Assembly: GCA_022361315.1 (NCBI GenBank)
Contig: JAKSBB010000768.1
Coordinates: 1 to 15,135 of the forward strand
Source of the DNA: Desulfobacterales bacterium
Lineage (GTDB): Bacteria; Desulfobacterota; Desulfobacteria; Desulfobacterales; Desulfobacteraceae
Direction of reading: 5' to 3'
Length of the DNA: 15,135 bases
Shown here: in pieces, positions 7,191 to 13,907 of the stretch
How the letters are laid out: each line of letters opens with the position of its first letter
Numbering within the stretch: the first letter of the stretch is position 1
Translations under genes and position numbers: made by a program
The notes under the pieces: generated by a model
What the model was told of the DNA's origin: nothing
What the model saw: only the letters and a program-made list of their open reading frames with translations
The model's database searches: none

Positions 7191-7936
7191 CACGAGGTTT
7201 TAATTTTGTCAGGGTCCAGTTCAACGGGTATGATATTCCGCAGAAAGATGCGTCCCGGAACGGATTCGGGCTCGATTACCACATCCCGGGTGATAATTTC
7301 CACCCCCTGGTCCACCGCCCGGGCCAGTTTTTCAGCATAGACCGGATCAATAGCTGCGGCAGGGGTAAAGCAGCGGGCATCCATGCGTTGAATCAGATAG
7401 AAAATAACGGCCCTGTGGCCCGCCTTCTTCAGCCGCACCAGCTCATCCAGGTGTTTCTGTCCCCGGGTGGTAACGGCATCGGGAAACATGGCCAGCCCGT
7501 CTTCCACAAGGGTGCAGTTTTTTATCTCCACGTAACAGCATTCTCCCCGGTCATTGCTCAGCATCAGGTCCAGCCGGGTGCCGTCGGATGTTTTAACCTC
7601 GGACCGTACCGTTGAATACATGGCCAGTTCCTCAATGGCCCTGTGTTGAGCAGCATCCCGCACCAGGCGGTTGGGCACCATGGTATTGATCCCGATATAG
7701 GAATCACGGGTCCGGATCACCTCCCAGGTGTACTTGAGCTTCCGCTTGGGGTTGTCACTTTGGGAGATCCACACCGGTGCATCTTCTTCCTTGCATCCCT
7801 TCATGGAACCGGAGTTGGGACAATGGGCCGTCACCACACTGCCGTCTTCCAGGACCACATCGGCCAGAAACCGTTTGTACCGTTTCACCAGCCGTCCCCG
7901 GATCAAGGGCGGCAACTCGTATCCTTTATATGTCAT
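7187..7936 (-). CDS. sfsA: SfsA family DNA/RNA nuclease
   Basis: SfsA (sugar fermentation stimulation protein A) is a conserved cytosolic nucleic-acid-binding protein with a PD-(D/E)XK-like nuclease fold. Its cellular role is poorly defined. The 249-residue length is usual. The family signature HCPNSGSM is at 38-45. The nuclease core is visible as D123 in RLDLML, E137 and K139 in YVEIKN, and the FPDAVTTRGQKHLDEL segment at 151-166. The N-terminal LIRGRLVKRYKRFLADV region is the OB-like part. ATG at 7936 overlaps the TGA of the upstream gene by four bases, which indicates translational coupling to the TIGR02757 protein. Its own stop codon overlaps the candidate nifU promoter. Assignment to the family is firm; the biochemical role in this organism is not shown by the sequence. 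Confidence 0.93.
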   Translation of the reverse strand: MTYKGYELPPLIRGRLVKRYKRFLADVVLEDGSVVTAHCPNSGSMKGCKEEDAPVWISQSDNPKRKLKYTWEVIRTRDSYIGINTMVPNRLVRDAAQHRAIEELAMYSTVRSEVKTSDGTRLDLMLSNDRGECCYVEIKNCTLVEDGLAMFPDAVTTRGQKHLDELVRLKKAGHRAVIFYLIQRMDARCFTPAAAIDPVYAEKLARAVDQGVEIITRDVVIEPESVPGRIFLRNIIPVELDPDKIKTSC

Positions 7937-8736
7937 TTCGGGTCGTCCTTTATAAATCGTTTAAGGTCATTCACATCAAATTGCCGCCGGATGCCGAACC
8001 GGGTCAGGGCAAAATCATATCGCACCGGATCTTCCGGGTTGAGTTTTTTAAAGCCCCGGGTAATCTCCATGGCACATTGCCTGTCCGCTGATTTGCGCCG
8101 GGTAAACCCCAGCATACGCCCGATTTTATACATATGTGTATCAATGGGGTAAACAAGATCGGCCGGCGAGACACCGGTCCACCCACCGGGATCCACGGCA
8201 TCCTGCCGGACCATCCAGCGCAGGTAGAGGTGGCTTCGCTTGCAGGCTGAATTTTTCCCGGGATCGGCAATGAGATGCCCCACATCTCCTGCCGTTGCAA
8301 TTTCGCGACGGATACAGGAAAGACCGTCAGCCACATTGGATTCAACGCTATAACCTTCGTTAAAACAGGCATACAAAGATCCGTGCCGTTCTAAAATCCC
8401 CTGCATCCCGGAAATCAATGCCGTCAGATGCGAGGCCCTTGCAAACCGGTAGACGAACCCGTCGAACATCCCATCCAGATCGGTTTTCCTAATGTTCATA
8501 ATGGTGGCAGAGGGTTCAGGCCCCAGTTTTTCCAGCACCCCGCCCACGGTTTTCATGATCAGTTCCACCCGGCCGTAGGCCAGGCATGCAGCAATAAATC
8601 CGGCCAGTTCCCGGTCTCTCAATTCTTTATAGTCGTAGAGGAACAGCAGGGGGTCCGGATCAATATAGGCTTTCCTGTTATACTGCCCGTAAAGTGTGTC
8701 AAGTCTGGCTCTCAATTTGTCGCGTCTTATTCTCAT
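7933..8736 (-). CDS. TIGR02757 / DUF2400 family protein of unknown function
   Basis: This 267-residue soluble protein belongs to a family without an established function. Family-typical segments are YIDPDPLLFLY near 24-34, DRELAGFIAACLAYGRV at 41-57, the basic KNSACKRSHLYLRWMVRQ stretch at 161-178, VDPGGW at 181-186, PIDTHMYKIGRMLG at 197-210 and DFALTRFGI at 241-249. The PIDTH...R..R.LG part resembles the catalytic-aspartate region of HhH-GPD DNA glycosylases, so a nucleic-acid role is possible. No iron-sulfur cysteine cluster of the endonuclease III type is seen. ATG at 8736 is chosen because the family begins with such a basic helix. A TTG at 8784 would add 16 atypical residues. The ribosome binding site is weak at both. 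It lies 66 bases after the diguanylate cyclase gene and overlaps sfsA by four bases. Confidence 0.85.
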   Translation of the reverse strand: MRIRRDKLRARLDTLYGQYNRKAYIDPDPLLFLYDYKELRDRELAGFIAACLAYGRVELIMKTVGGVLEKLGPEPSATIMNIRKTDLDGMFDGFVYRFARASHLTALISGMQGILERHGSLYACFNEGYSVESNVADGLSCIRREIATAGDVGHLIADPGKNSACKRSHLYLRWMVRQDAVDPGGWTGVSPADLVYPIDTHMYKIGRMLGFTRRKSADRQCAMEITRGFKKLNPEDPVRYDFALTRFGIRRQFDVNDLKRFIKDDPK

Positions 8737-8802
8737 ACCAGAAATAGAAAGCAAAATGGGGGCCAAGACAAGCGATTGCCCCAAAACGTCCAGATATAAA
8801 AT

Positions 8803-10704
8803 TCAGGCCTTGACCAGACGATTGCGGCCTTCTTCCTTGGCCTTGTAAAGGGCAGCATCCGCCCTTCCGATGATGGTTTGAAGACTGTCGGTGTAGGATG
8901 TCATCTCCCCCAGCCCCAGACTTACCGTGAACCGGATCCCCCCTTTTTCAGACCCCACTCGGATGTCTGCCAGTGCAGATCGGAGACGCTCCCCCACCTC
9001 AGCAGCTGTATCGGCATCTGTTTCCGGCAGGATCACGGCGAATTCCTCACCACCGAGACGACCGAAAATATCGGTTTCACGTATGATCTGACGGCTCTGG
9101 TAAACCAGGGCTTTCAACACTTCATCCCCGGCCTGATGACCATAGGTATCATTGATGGATTTAAAACGATCCACATCTATCATGAGAACGGCAAAGGCGT
9201 GATGGTACCGCTGGGAACGGCTCAGCTCGTAAGCCCCCTTTTCCAAAAAGACCCGCCGGTTGTTGGCCCCGGTCAGGGGATCTTTTGACGCCAGACGTTT
9301 GAGTTCGTCTTCCATGGCTTTTCGCCGGGTGATATCACGGATCAGGGCCTGGAACATCTGCCTGCCCTCAACCTCAACGGCACTGAGCATGATCTCCGCC
9401 GGAAAGGTATCACCGCCCAGGCTTTTGTGCTGCCATTCAAAGAAGCACCCCCCGCGGACCTGGGCCGCGTCCAGGTGGATTTCCACTTCATCCGACGACG
9501 CGGCACCGGACGGCTGAAACGGCGGAGAAAAATCCACCACCTGCTTTCCGAGAAACTCGTCGGCACGGCTGCAGCCAAACACTTTAAGTGCGGCATTGTT
9601 GCAGTTTACAAATCCTTTATCACGGTCAAGAATCATCACCGCATCCCTGGAAGATTCAAACAGCTCCCGGAATTTTGCCTCACTCCGGGCAACTTTTTCG
9701 TCCGCCCGTTTCAAATCGGCGATGGCCTGCTCCAGCTCTCCGATCAACCGGACTCTGGCTTCCACCTCCCGTTTTAACTTCCGGTTCCAGATGAGGATAA
9801 CGGCCAGTATGAGGGCGGCGGCCACAATAACCACCAGCACCCACTTCACGACATCCCCGGTCCGGATGCCGTGTTCGTAGCGCACGGAAAGCCAGTTGCT
9901 CCGGATCCGCATATGCTGCTCCGGCGTAATCCACTGGATTACCTTGTTCACGATGCCTAAAAGCTCAGGCAGATCTTTGCGCACGGCCATATGCAGGTTG
10001 TAGTTACCGTAGGGGGTGGGGGCAGCTATTTTCACATTGGTCAGTCCATGGGCCTGAATCAGATAGCTGGCAGCCGCCAGGTTTTCGATGGCCGCATCCA
10101 CCTTCCCCAGAGATATGGCCTCGATACGTTTCAATGGAGAGCCCACATAATAGGGATCATAGGAAATCCCGTCCCGGTCAAGCCAGTTCAAGATGGCATT
10201 CTTTCTGATGATTGCCAGCCGTTTACCGTGAAGGTCCGAGATGCCACCGATGAACGGCGCATCCTTCCGGCTCAGTATCACCAGGGGGAAAGAGAGGTAC
10301 GGGGTGGAAAAGCGCATGTATGCTTTGCGGTCCTCTGCCATTGCCGCACAGGGAATCAGATCTATCTCACCGGCTCTGACCCCTTCCAATACCTGGGGCC
10401 ACGGCAGGTTCGTCATGACCTCAATTTCGATACCGATCTGATTCATGATGGTAAATATATAGTCGGCAGCAATACCTTTGAGTTTCCCCGTGTCGTCAAA
10501 ATAGTGGAAGGGGGGGAACGCCCTTGGTCCGGCGATCCGTATGGATGTACTCGTATCCAGCCAGTGACGTTCCTGACGGGTCAGGTTCAGCTCGGACAGG
10601 GACAATCTTATTTCCTCGGCGTACCCCGAAGGTTTCACGAATACGACCGCGAATAAAACCAGGCACAGGTACCTGTACGACAGGCGAAAAAGTGTCTGCA
10701 TCAT
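8803..10704 (-). CDS. Diguanylate cyclase with periplasmic solute-binding sensor, PAS and GGDEF domains
   Basis: This 633-residue inner-membrane enzyme should make cyclic di-GMP from two GTP in response to a periplasmic ligand. An N-terminal signal or anchor (about 10-29) is followed by a family 3 solute-binding domain (about 44-275), with the usual GIAADYIFTIM and RAGEIDLIPCA segments. A TM helix lies at about 286-306, then a coiled-coil linker (310-345), a PAS domain (about 340-462) and GGDEF (about 470-630). The active-site motif is GGEEF at 551-555, with D510, N518 and D527 also in place. RETD at 542-545, five residues before GGEEF, is an intact inhibitory I-site, so product feedback is expected. 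ATG at 10704 (or the next codon, also ATG) has only a weak SD. The ligand is probably an amino acid or other small polar solute; the sequence does not say which. Confidence 0.93.
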   Translation of the reverse strand: MMQTLFRLSYRYLCLVLFAVVFVKPSGYAEEIRLSLSELNLTRQERHWLDTSTSIRIAGPRAFPPFHYFDDTGKLKGIAADYIFTIMNQIGIEIEVMTNLPWPQVLEGVRAGEIDLIPCAAMAEDRKAYMRFSTPYLSFPLVILSRKDAPFIGGISDLHGKRLAIIRKNAILNWLDRDGISYDPYYVGSPLKRIEAISLGKVDAAIENLAAASYLIQAHGLTNVKIAAPTPYGNYNLHMAVRKDLPELLGIVNKVIQWITPEQHMRIRSNWLSVRYEHGIRTGDVVKWVLVVIVAAALILAVILIWNRKLKREVEARVRLIGELEQAIADLKRADEKVARSEAKFRELFESSRDAVMILDRDKGFVNCNNAALKVFGCSRADEFLGKQVVDFSPPFQPSGAASSDEVEIHLDAAQVRGGCFFEWQHKSLGGDTFPAEIMLSAVEVEGRQMFQALIRDITRRKAMEDELKRLASKDPLTGANNRRVFLEKGAYELSRSQRYHHAFAVLMIDVDRFKSINDTYGHQAGDEVLKALVYQSRQIIRETDIFGRLGGEEFAVILPETDADTAAEVGERLRSALADIRVGSEKGGIRFTVSLGLGEMTSYTDSLQTIIGRADAALYKAKEEGRNRLVKA

Positions 10705-10714
10705 GTGAACATCC

Positions 10715-10745
10715 AGTATAGGGTTAGAAGACTTTTATCTTAACC
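10715..10745 (-). promoter_or_regulatory. Candidate promoter of the diguanylate cyclase gene with overlapping dyad
   Basis: On the minus strand TTAAGA (10738-10743), 17 bases and TATACT (10715-10720) make a reasonable sigma-70 promoter about ten bases before the start codon. An imperfect dyad GGTTA-GA-AGA...TCT-TAACC (10722-10745) covers the -35 and spacer and could be an operator. The short distance to ATG implies a very short leader. Confidence 0.4.
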
Positions 10746-10843
10746 TAAACCCAAGGCAAAGGCAAAACAATCCTCTGTAAAACCCCGTGAAAATTGATTG
10801 CACTGCTACTGCGAATTGAGACTTACCCCGGGCCCTCTTCCGG

Positions 10844-11788
10844 TTATCCGACCAGCAGCCCTTTCGCCCTGAGGAAGGCCAATATCTCCCCGGCACAGGC
10901 CTCAGGCTTTTCCATGGGCACAAAATGACCGGTACCGGGGATGGTAACCAGTGTATAATCCGGAATATAGCCACCGAGATTCCGGGCCGCATCCGGATAA
11001 AAGGTGTCGGAGGTCTCCCCCCGGACGGCCAGGACCGGGCATTGGATTTTCCGTGCATAGGTCCAGGCATCTCTTGGTGCGGATTCAAATATCTGGGCCT
11101 CCAGTTCCGGATCACACTTCAATGTGGCTGTGTTTTCATCTTCCTCCAGAAAACCGCATTCAAGATAGGCGTCGATGAACTCCCCGGACCAGGTTTTAAA
11201 TATCCCTCTGCCTGAAGTAAACCGTTTACGCGCCGCCTGCTTTCCCTCAAAAACCCGCTTGCGGCGGCGGGCCCCTTTGGCCAGGGGGAATTTGCCCAGA
11301 AGACCGGTGAGATAAAGCAGCCGCATGACAAAGAGCAGTCGCCTGGGCAGGATCACGGGATCGATCAGTACAATTCCGGAAAACAGATGGGGGGACTGGG
11401 CAGCGGCAATAAAGGTCGTGACCGCCCCCAGGGAATGGCCGATACCGATGACCGGCGGTGTCATTTTCTCACGGATAAAGCGTGTCAGGTCATCTGCGAA
11501 CAACCGCCAATGGGTGATGCGGTCCGCCTCATAGCGCGAAGAGTCCCCATGCCCCCTGATATCCGTCCCGAGGACCCGAAGGTCCCCTGTGAGATGCCGG
11601 ACAAAGGGATCGTAAACCCCGGCACAGAATCCGTTGGCATGAAGCATATGCGCCTCAGGTCCCTTGCCTCCCCAGTCCAGGTAATGGGTTTTGCCCCCGG
11701 GAATATCGATGAATCCATCAACAGGTAATGACGTATGGCCGGATGCCGAAGACACCGCAGATTCAGATGGCAATAATAGATCAGACAC
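10844..11788 (-). CDS. Alpha/beta-fold hydrolase
   Basis: This 314-residue cytosolic serine hydrolase has a complete catalytic triad: S119 in the nucleophile elbow GIGHSLGA, D261 in RGETSDTF and H288 in GTGHFVP. HANGFCAG at 50-57 supplies the oxyanion-hole region, and a lid with a basic segment (RRRKR, 174-178) lies between the core strands. The substrate is not predictable: esters, lactones or acyl thioesters are all possible. The start is GTG at 11788, supported by GGAGGA (11795-11800) six bases upstream. The first 20 residues are low in hydrophobic content and unlike a signal peptide. It is transcribed away from the TetR/sulfotransferase pair and has a candidate promoter at 11868-11895. 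This layout is common when the regulator controls the divergent gene, but here the operators lie nearer the regulator. Confidence 0.9.
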   Translation of the reverse strand: MSDLLLPSESAVSSASGHTSLPVDGFIDIPGGKTHYLDWGGKGPEAHMLHANGFCAGVYDPFVRHLTGDLRVLGTDIRGHGDSSRYEADRITHWRLFADDLTRFIREKMTPPVIGIGHSLGAVTTFIAAAQSPHLFSGIVLIDPVILPRRLLFVMRLLYLTGLLGKFPLAKGARRRKRVFEGKQAARKRFTSGRGIFKTWSGEFIDAYLECGFLEEDENTATLKCDPELEAQIFESAPRDAWTYARKIQCPVLAVRGETSDTFYPDAARNLGGYIPDYTLVTIPGTGHFVPMEKPEACAGEILAFLRAKGLLVG

Positions 11789-11794
11789 GACGCA

Positions 11795-11800
11795 TCCTCC
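11795..11800 (-). promoter_or_regulatory. Ribosome binding site supporting the GTG start of the hydrolase
   Basis: On the minus strand this reads GGAGGA, six bases before GTG (11786-11788). It is the reason the GTG start is preferred over any internal ATG. Confidence 0.8.
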
Positions 11801-11867
11801 ATAGGATTCGGGCTGGTTTCAATACGGATCCCCGGGAAATATGAGGTCCCGGAATACCGACCTACAA

Positions 11868-11895
11868 AACATAGCGCCGATGCATCCGATGTCAA
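11868..11895 (-). promoter_or_regulatory. Candidate promoter of the hydrolase gene
   Basis: On the minus strand TTGACA (11890-11895) is followed by a 16-base spacer and TATGTT (11868-11873). It leaves a leader of roughly 70-80 bases, which contains a possible small stem CCGGGA/TCCCGG (11832-11837 and 11847-11852). Confidence 0.5.
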
Positions 11896-11921
11896 ATTTG
11901 GCCCACACCTTATAAAAAAAC

Positions 11922-11950
11922 TTGACACCCTAATACATCTGTATTAAAAC
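11922..11950 (+). promoter_or_regulatory. Candidate promoter of the tetR-sulfotransferase operon
   Basis: TTGACA (11922-11927) is a perfect -35 box. TAAAAC (11945-11950) lies 17 bases on and matches the -10 at four of six positions. The first palindrome (11931-11946) fills the spacer, so a bound repressor would exclude RNA polymerase. Confidence 0.65.
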
Positions 11951-11973
11951 TCGTCTTAATACAGATGTATTAA
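11931..11973. promoter_or_regulatory. Twin palindromic operators, probably bound by the adjacent TetR regulator
   Basis: Site 1 is TAATACATCTGTATTA (11931-11946), with 7-bp arms around TC. Site 2 is TTAATACAGATGTATTAA (11956-11973), with 8-bp arms around GA. The 16-base core of site 2 is the exact reverse complement of site 1. The centres are 26 bases apart, about two and a half helical turns. Site 1 sits between the -35 and -10 boxes; site 2 lies just downstream and ends six bases before the tetR ribosome binding site. TetR-family dimers bind such palindromes, so autorepression is the natural reading. It is not proven by sequence. Confidence 0.85.
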
Positions 11974-11978
11974 ACCTC

Positions 11979-11985
11979 AAGGAGA
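11979..11985 (+). promoter_or_regulatory. Ribosome binding site supporting the TTG start of tetR
   Basis: AAGGAGA at 11979-11985 is followed by TTG at 11990-11992. The TTG codon begins the only arrangement that keeps the full N-terminal helix of the DNA-binding domain. Confidence 0.75.
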
Positions 11986-11989
11986 TCAC

Positions 11990-12637
11990 TTGGACGACAC
12001 CAGAAAGCAACTGTTCACGGCAGGAATAAAGGTCTTTGCCCGGAAGGGCTACAGGGATGCAACGGTACGGGAAATCTGTAAAGAAGCCGGTTCCGCCAAC
12101 GTGAACGCCGTCAATTATTATTTCGGCTCCAAAGAAAAATTATACCGGGAGATTCTTGAACTCATATTTGCAAAATACGACACCTTTGATCTGAAAGGCT
12201 GGGACCAATTATCTCCGGAAGCGCAACTGAAGACCCTGATTACAAATTTCTGCCGGATGTTATACCGGGAGAACGCCTCTAAAAAGGATATCACGGCCAT
12301 TTTCGTATCAGAGATGACCCGGCCGTCTCCGTTCATAGAAAGCCTGGTGGACCAGTACAACCGCCCGCGAATCCGGCGCCATCTGAAAACGATGCACGCC
12401 CTTCTGGGCGATGGTGCCACCGATGATATGGCCCGGGACTGCCTGGTATCCGTGGCCGGACAACTGCTCTACCACAGCTTTGCCTGGCCTGTTTTCTCAC
12501 GGTTGTTCCCGGACTATTCGCCGGCCCGTCAATACGAAGCCTGGGCGGAACATGTGTATCAATTTTCCATGGGCGGTATCACCCGCCTGAAAGAGAATCA
12601 CCGGACATCCGGCCATCAGGTGCCGGAAACTTCGTAA
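11990..12637 (+). CDS. TetR/AcrR-family transcriptional regulator
   Basis: This 215-residue dimeric DNA-binding protein has an N-terminal TetR domain (about 5-60). Its helix-turn-helix spans roughly 25-47 (TVREICKEAGSANVNAVNYY), followed by the family's FGSKEKLY turn. The C-terminal part (about 75-205) is helical and should hold the ligand pocket and dimer face. The segment YHSFAWPVFSRLFPDYS near 161-177 resembles the CecR-like (DUF1956) C-terminal type, an uncertain placement. Translation begins at TTG with a good SD. Two palindromes in its own promoter are the probable operators, so it is likely an autorepressor relieved by a small hydrophobic ligand. It shares a transcript with the sulfotransferase gene, whose start is 12 bases downstream. 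Confidence 0.93.
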   Translation: MDDTRKQLFTAGIKVFARKGYRDATVREICKEAGSANVNAVNYYFGSKEKLYREILELIFAKYDTFDLKGWDQLSPEAQLKTLITNFCRMLYRENASKKDITAIFVSEMTRPSPFIESLVDQYNRPRIRRHLKTMHALLGDGATDDMARDCLVSVAGQLLYHSFAWPVFSRLFPDYSPARQYEAWAEHVYQFSMGGITRLKENHRTSGHQVPETS

Positions 12638-12644
12638 AGGAGGT
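12636..12644 (+). promoter_or_regulatory. Very strong ribosome binding site of the sulfotransferase gene
   Basis: AAAGGAGGT begins inside the tetR stop codon and lies five bases before ATG (12650). It is close to the ideal anti-16S match. It implies that the sulfotransferase is translated much more strongly than the TTG-started regulator on the same transcript. Confidence 0.8.
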
Positions 12645-12649
12645 ACAAT

Positions 12650-13795
12650 ATGGGTACTCACCTGTCATCCGATCAATTTAAAACACAGGCCATGAATGAG
12701 ACCGGTCTGACTGATTTCGGCGGCAATACCTATGAGGCGGGATTGGAAGCCTTTTTAGAATCGCTTAACACCGAAATCCCCAAGGACCGTGACACGGGCT
12801 ATTTTCAGCAAATCATTCTTCATCTGCTGAAAAACCGGCTGGAGGTTACCCGGTTTATCGGGGCGCATCCGGAGATATTAGAGGAAAAAATCCAGGCCCC
12901 GGTGTTCATCGTCGGACTGCCCCGCTCCGGCACCACCATCCTGCACACCCTCTTATCCCTGGACCCCATGGCCCGGTATCTGAGAAACTTTGAAACCACA
13001 GGTCCGGTATGTCCCCCGCCGGAACTGATGCCCAAAGTACCGGATCCGAGAATCCAGCCCACCCATGACGCGCTGGAAGGGTTGTTCGCCATGGCTCCGG
13101 AACTTCGGGGAATCAACGGCATCAACTTCATGGCCCAGGGAACGGCGGAATGTCAGAATCTCATGGCCCACGAGTTTGTGCATATGGGATGGAGCGCGGG
13201 ATCCAGCCTCTTTTCCCACGGAAACTGGGTCGGTGATTGCAATATGACGGCGGCCTACGAATGGCATAAGCGCATCCTGCAGATGCTTCAATGGAAACAC
13301 CCCAATCAGCACTGGGTACTCAAGGCCCCCATCCATCTGTTCGGCCTGGGCCAACTTTTGGAAACCTACCCCGATGCCCGGCTCATTTTCACCCACAGAA
13401 ACCCTGTGGATGCCATGGTATCCGGTGTCAGTATGGTGGCCAGATGGTCCCGGTTCACCACGGGCCGGGCAGATATACCCGCCATTGCGGACTGGTATCC
13501 CGCACTTTGGGCCAAAGGCCTGGAAAGAACGCTGAAAATCAAATCCAGTCTACCTGAAAACAGCTATACAGAGATCCATCACGGGGATCTTAGCAGGGCT
13601 CCCATTGATACCGTTGCCGGGGCCTGCGACCGCCTCCGCCTTTCTTTGAGCCCCGCAGCAGAGCGTAGAATGGAAGTGTGGTTGAGGGACAATCCACGGA
13701 CCGGTTTCGGCACCCACAATTGCTCAGCCGAAGATTTCGGACTGGATCCGGGCCGGATCAAAAAAACGTTCAGTTTTTACAGGGAAGCGATCTGA
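12650..13795 (+). CDS. Sulfotransferase family protein (PAPS-dependent type)
   Basis: This 381-residue cytosolic protein of the Sulfotransfer_3 type would move a sulfuryl group from PAPS to a hydroxyl or amine acceptor. The 5'-phosphosulfate-binding loop is GLPRSGTT at 89-96. The 3'-phosphate-binding region is IFTHRNPVDAMVS at 246-258, with the preceding WVLKAPIHL segment at 222-230. The variable region between (about 105-220), with AHEFVHMGW and the Trp-rich EWHKRILQMLQW, should shape the acceptor pocket. There is no signal peptide or TM helix, so the acceptor is probably a cytosolic small molecule or lipid. It is the second gene of the TetR operon, and its expression should follow that regulator. 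A desulfonating or inactive relative cannot be excluded from sequence, but both cofactor motifs look intact. Confidence 0.88.
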   Translation: MGTHLSSDQFKTQAMNETGLTDFGGNTYEAGLEAFLESLNTEIPKDRDTGYFQQIILHLLKNRLEVTRFIGAHPEILEEKIQAPVFIVGLPRSGTTILHTLLSLDPMARYLRNFETTGPVCPPPELMPKVPDPRIQPTHDALEGLFAMAPELRGINGINFMAQGTAECQNLMAHEFVHMGWSAGSSLFSHGNWVGDCNMTAAYEWHKRILQMLQWKHPNQHWVLKAPIHLFGLGQLLETYPDARLIFTHRNPVDAMVSGVSMVARWSRFTTGRADIPAIADWYPALWAKGLERTLKIKSSLPENSYTEIHHGDLSRAPIDTVAGACDRLRLSLSPAAERRMEVWLRDNPRTGFGTHNCSAEDFGLDPGRIKKTFSFYREAI

Positions 13796-13823
13796 TAAAT
13801 TCCGGTCAAAGGAAAAGGCCGTG

Positions 13824-13865
13824 AAAAAAACATCCGGAGATGCTGAAAATCAGCATCTCCGGATG
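13824..13865 (-). terminator. Intrinsic terminator of the acyl-CoA synthetase gene
   Basis: CATCCGGAGATGCTGA (13831-13846) and its exact complement (13850-13865) form a perfect 16-bp stem with a three-base loop. Read on the minus strand, seven T residues follow (13824-13830), so it is a textbook terminator for the leftward gene ending at 13908. The plus-strand side has no T-run. It may still protect the 3' end of the sulfotransferase transcript, which ends 28 bases before it. A second small palindrome, TGACCAT-T-ATGGTCA (13871-13885), lies just beside it. Confidence 0.92.
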
Positions 13866-13907
13866 AGGAGTGACCATTATGGTCAGGCGACTGTGAATCA
13901 GTTGCGT

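Noticed and set aside
8759..8782. GGGGC/GCCCC inverted repeat between the cyclase and TIGR02757 genes
   Set aside because: The stem is only five pairs around a 14-base loop and is not followed by a proper T-run, so a terminator call is not supported.
8737..8784. TTG start extending the TIGR02757 protein by 16 residues
   Set aside because: The extra residues do not look like the family's N-terminus, although the ribosome binding site at the ATG is also weak.
9991..10656. 221-codon open frame antisense to the diguanylate cyclase
   Set aside because: It overlaps the periplasmic sensor domain completely and resembles no known protein.
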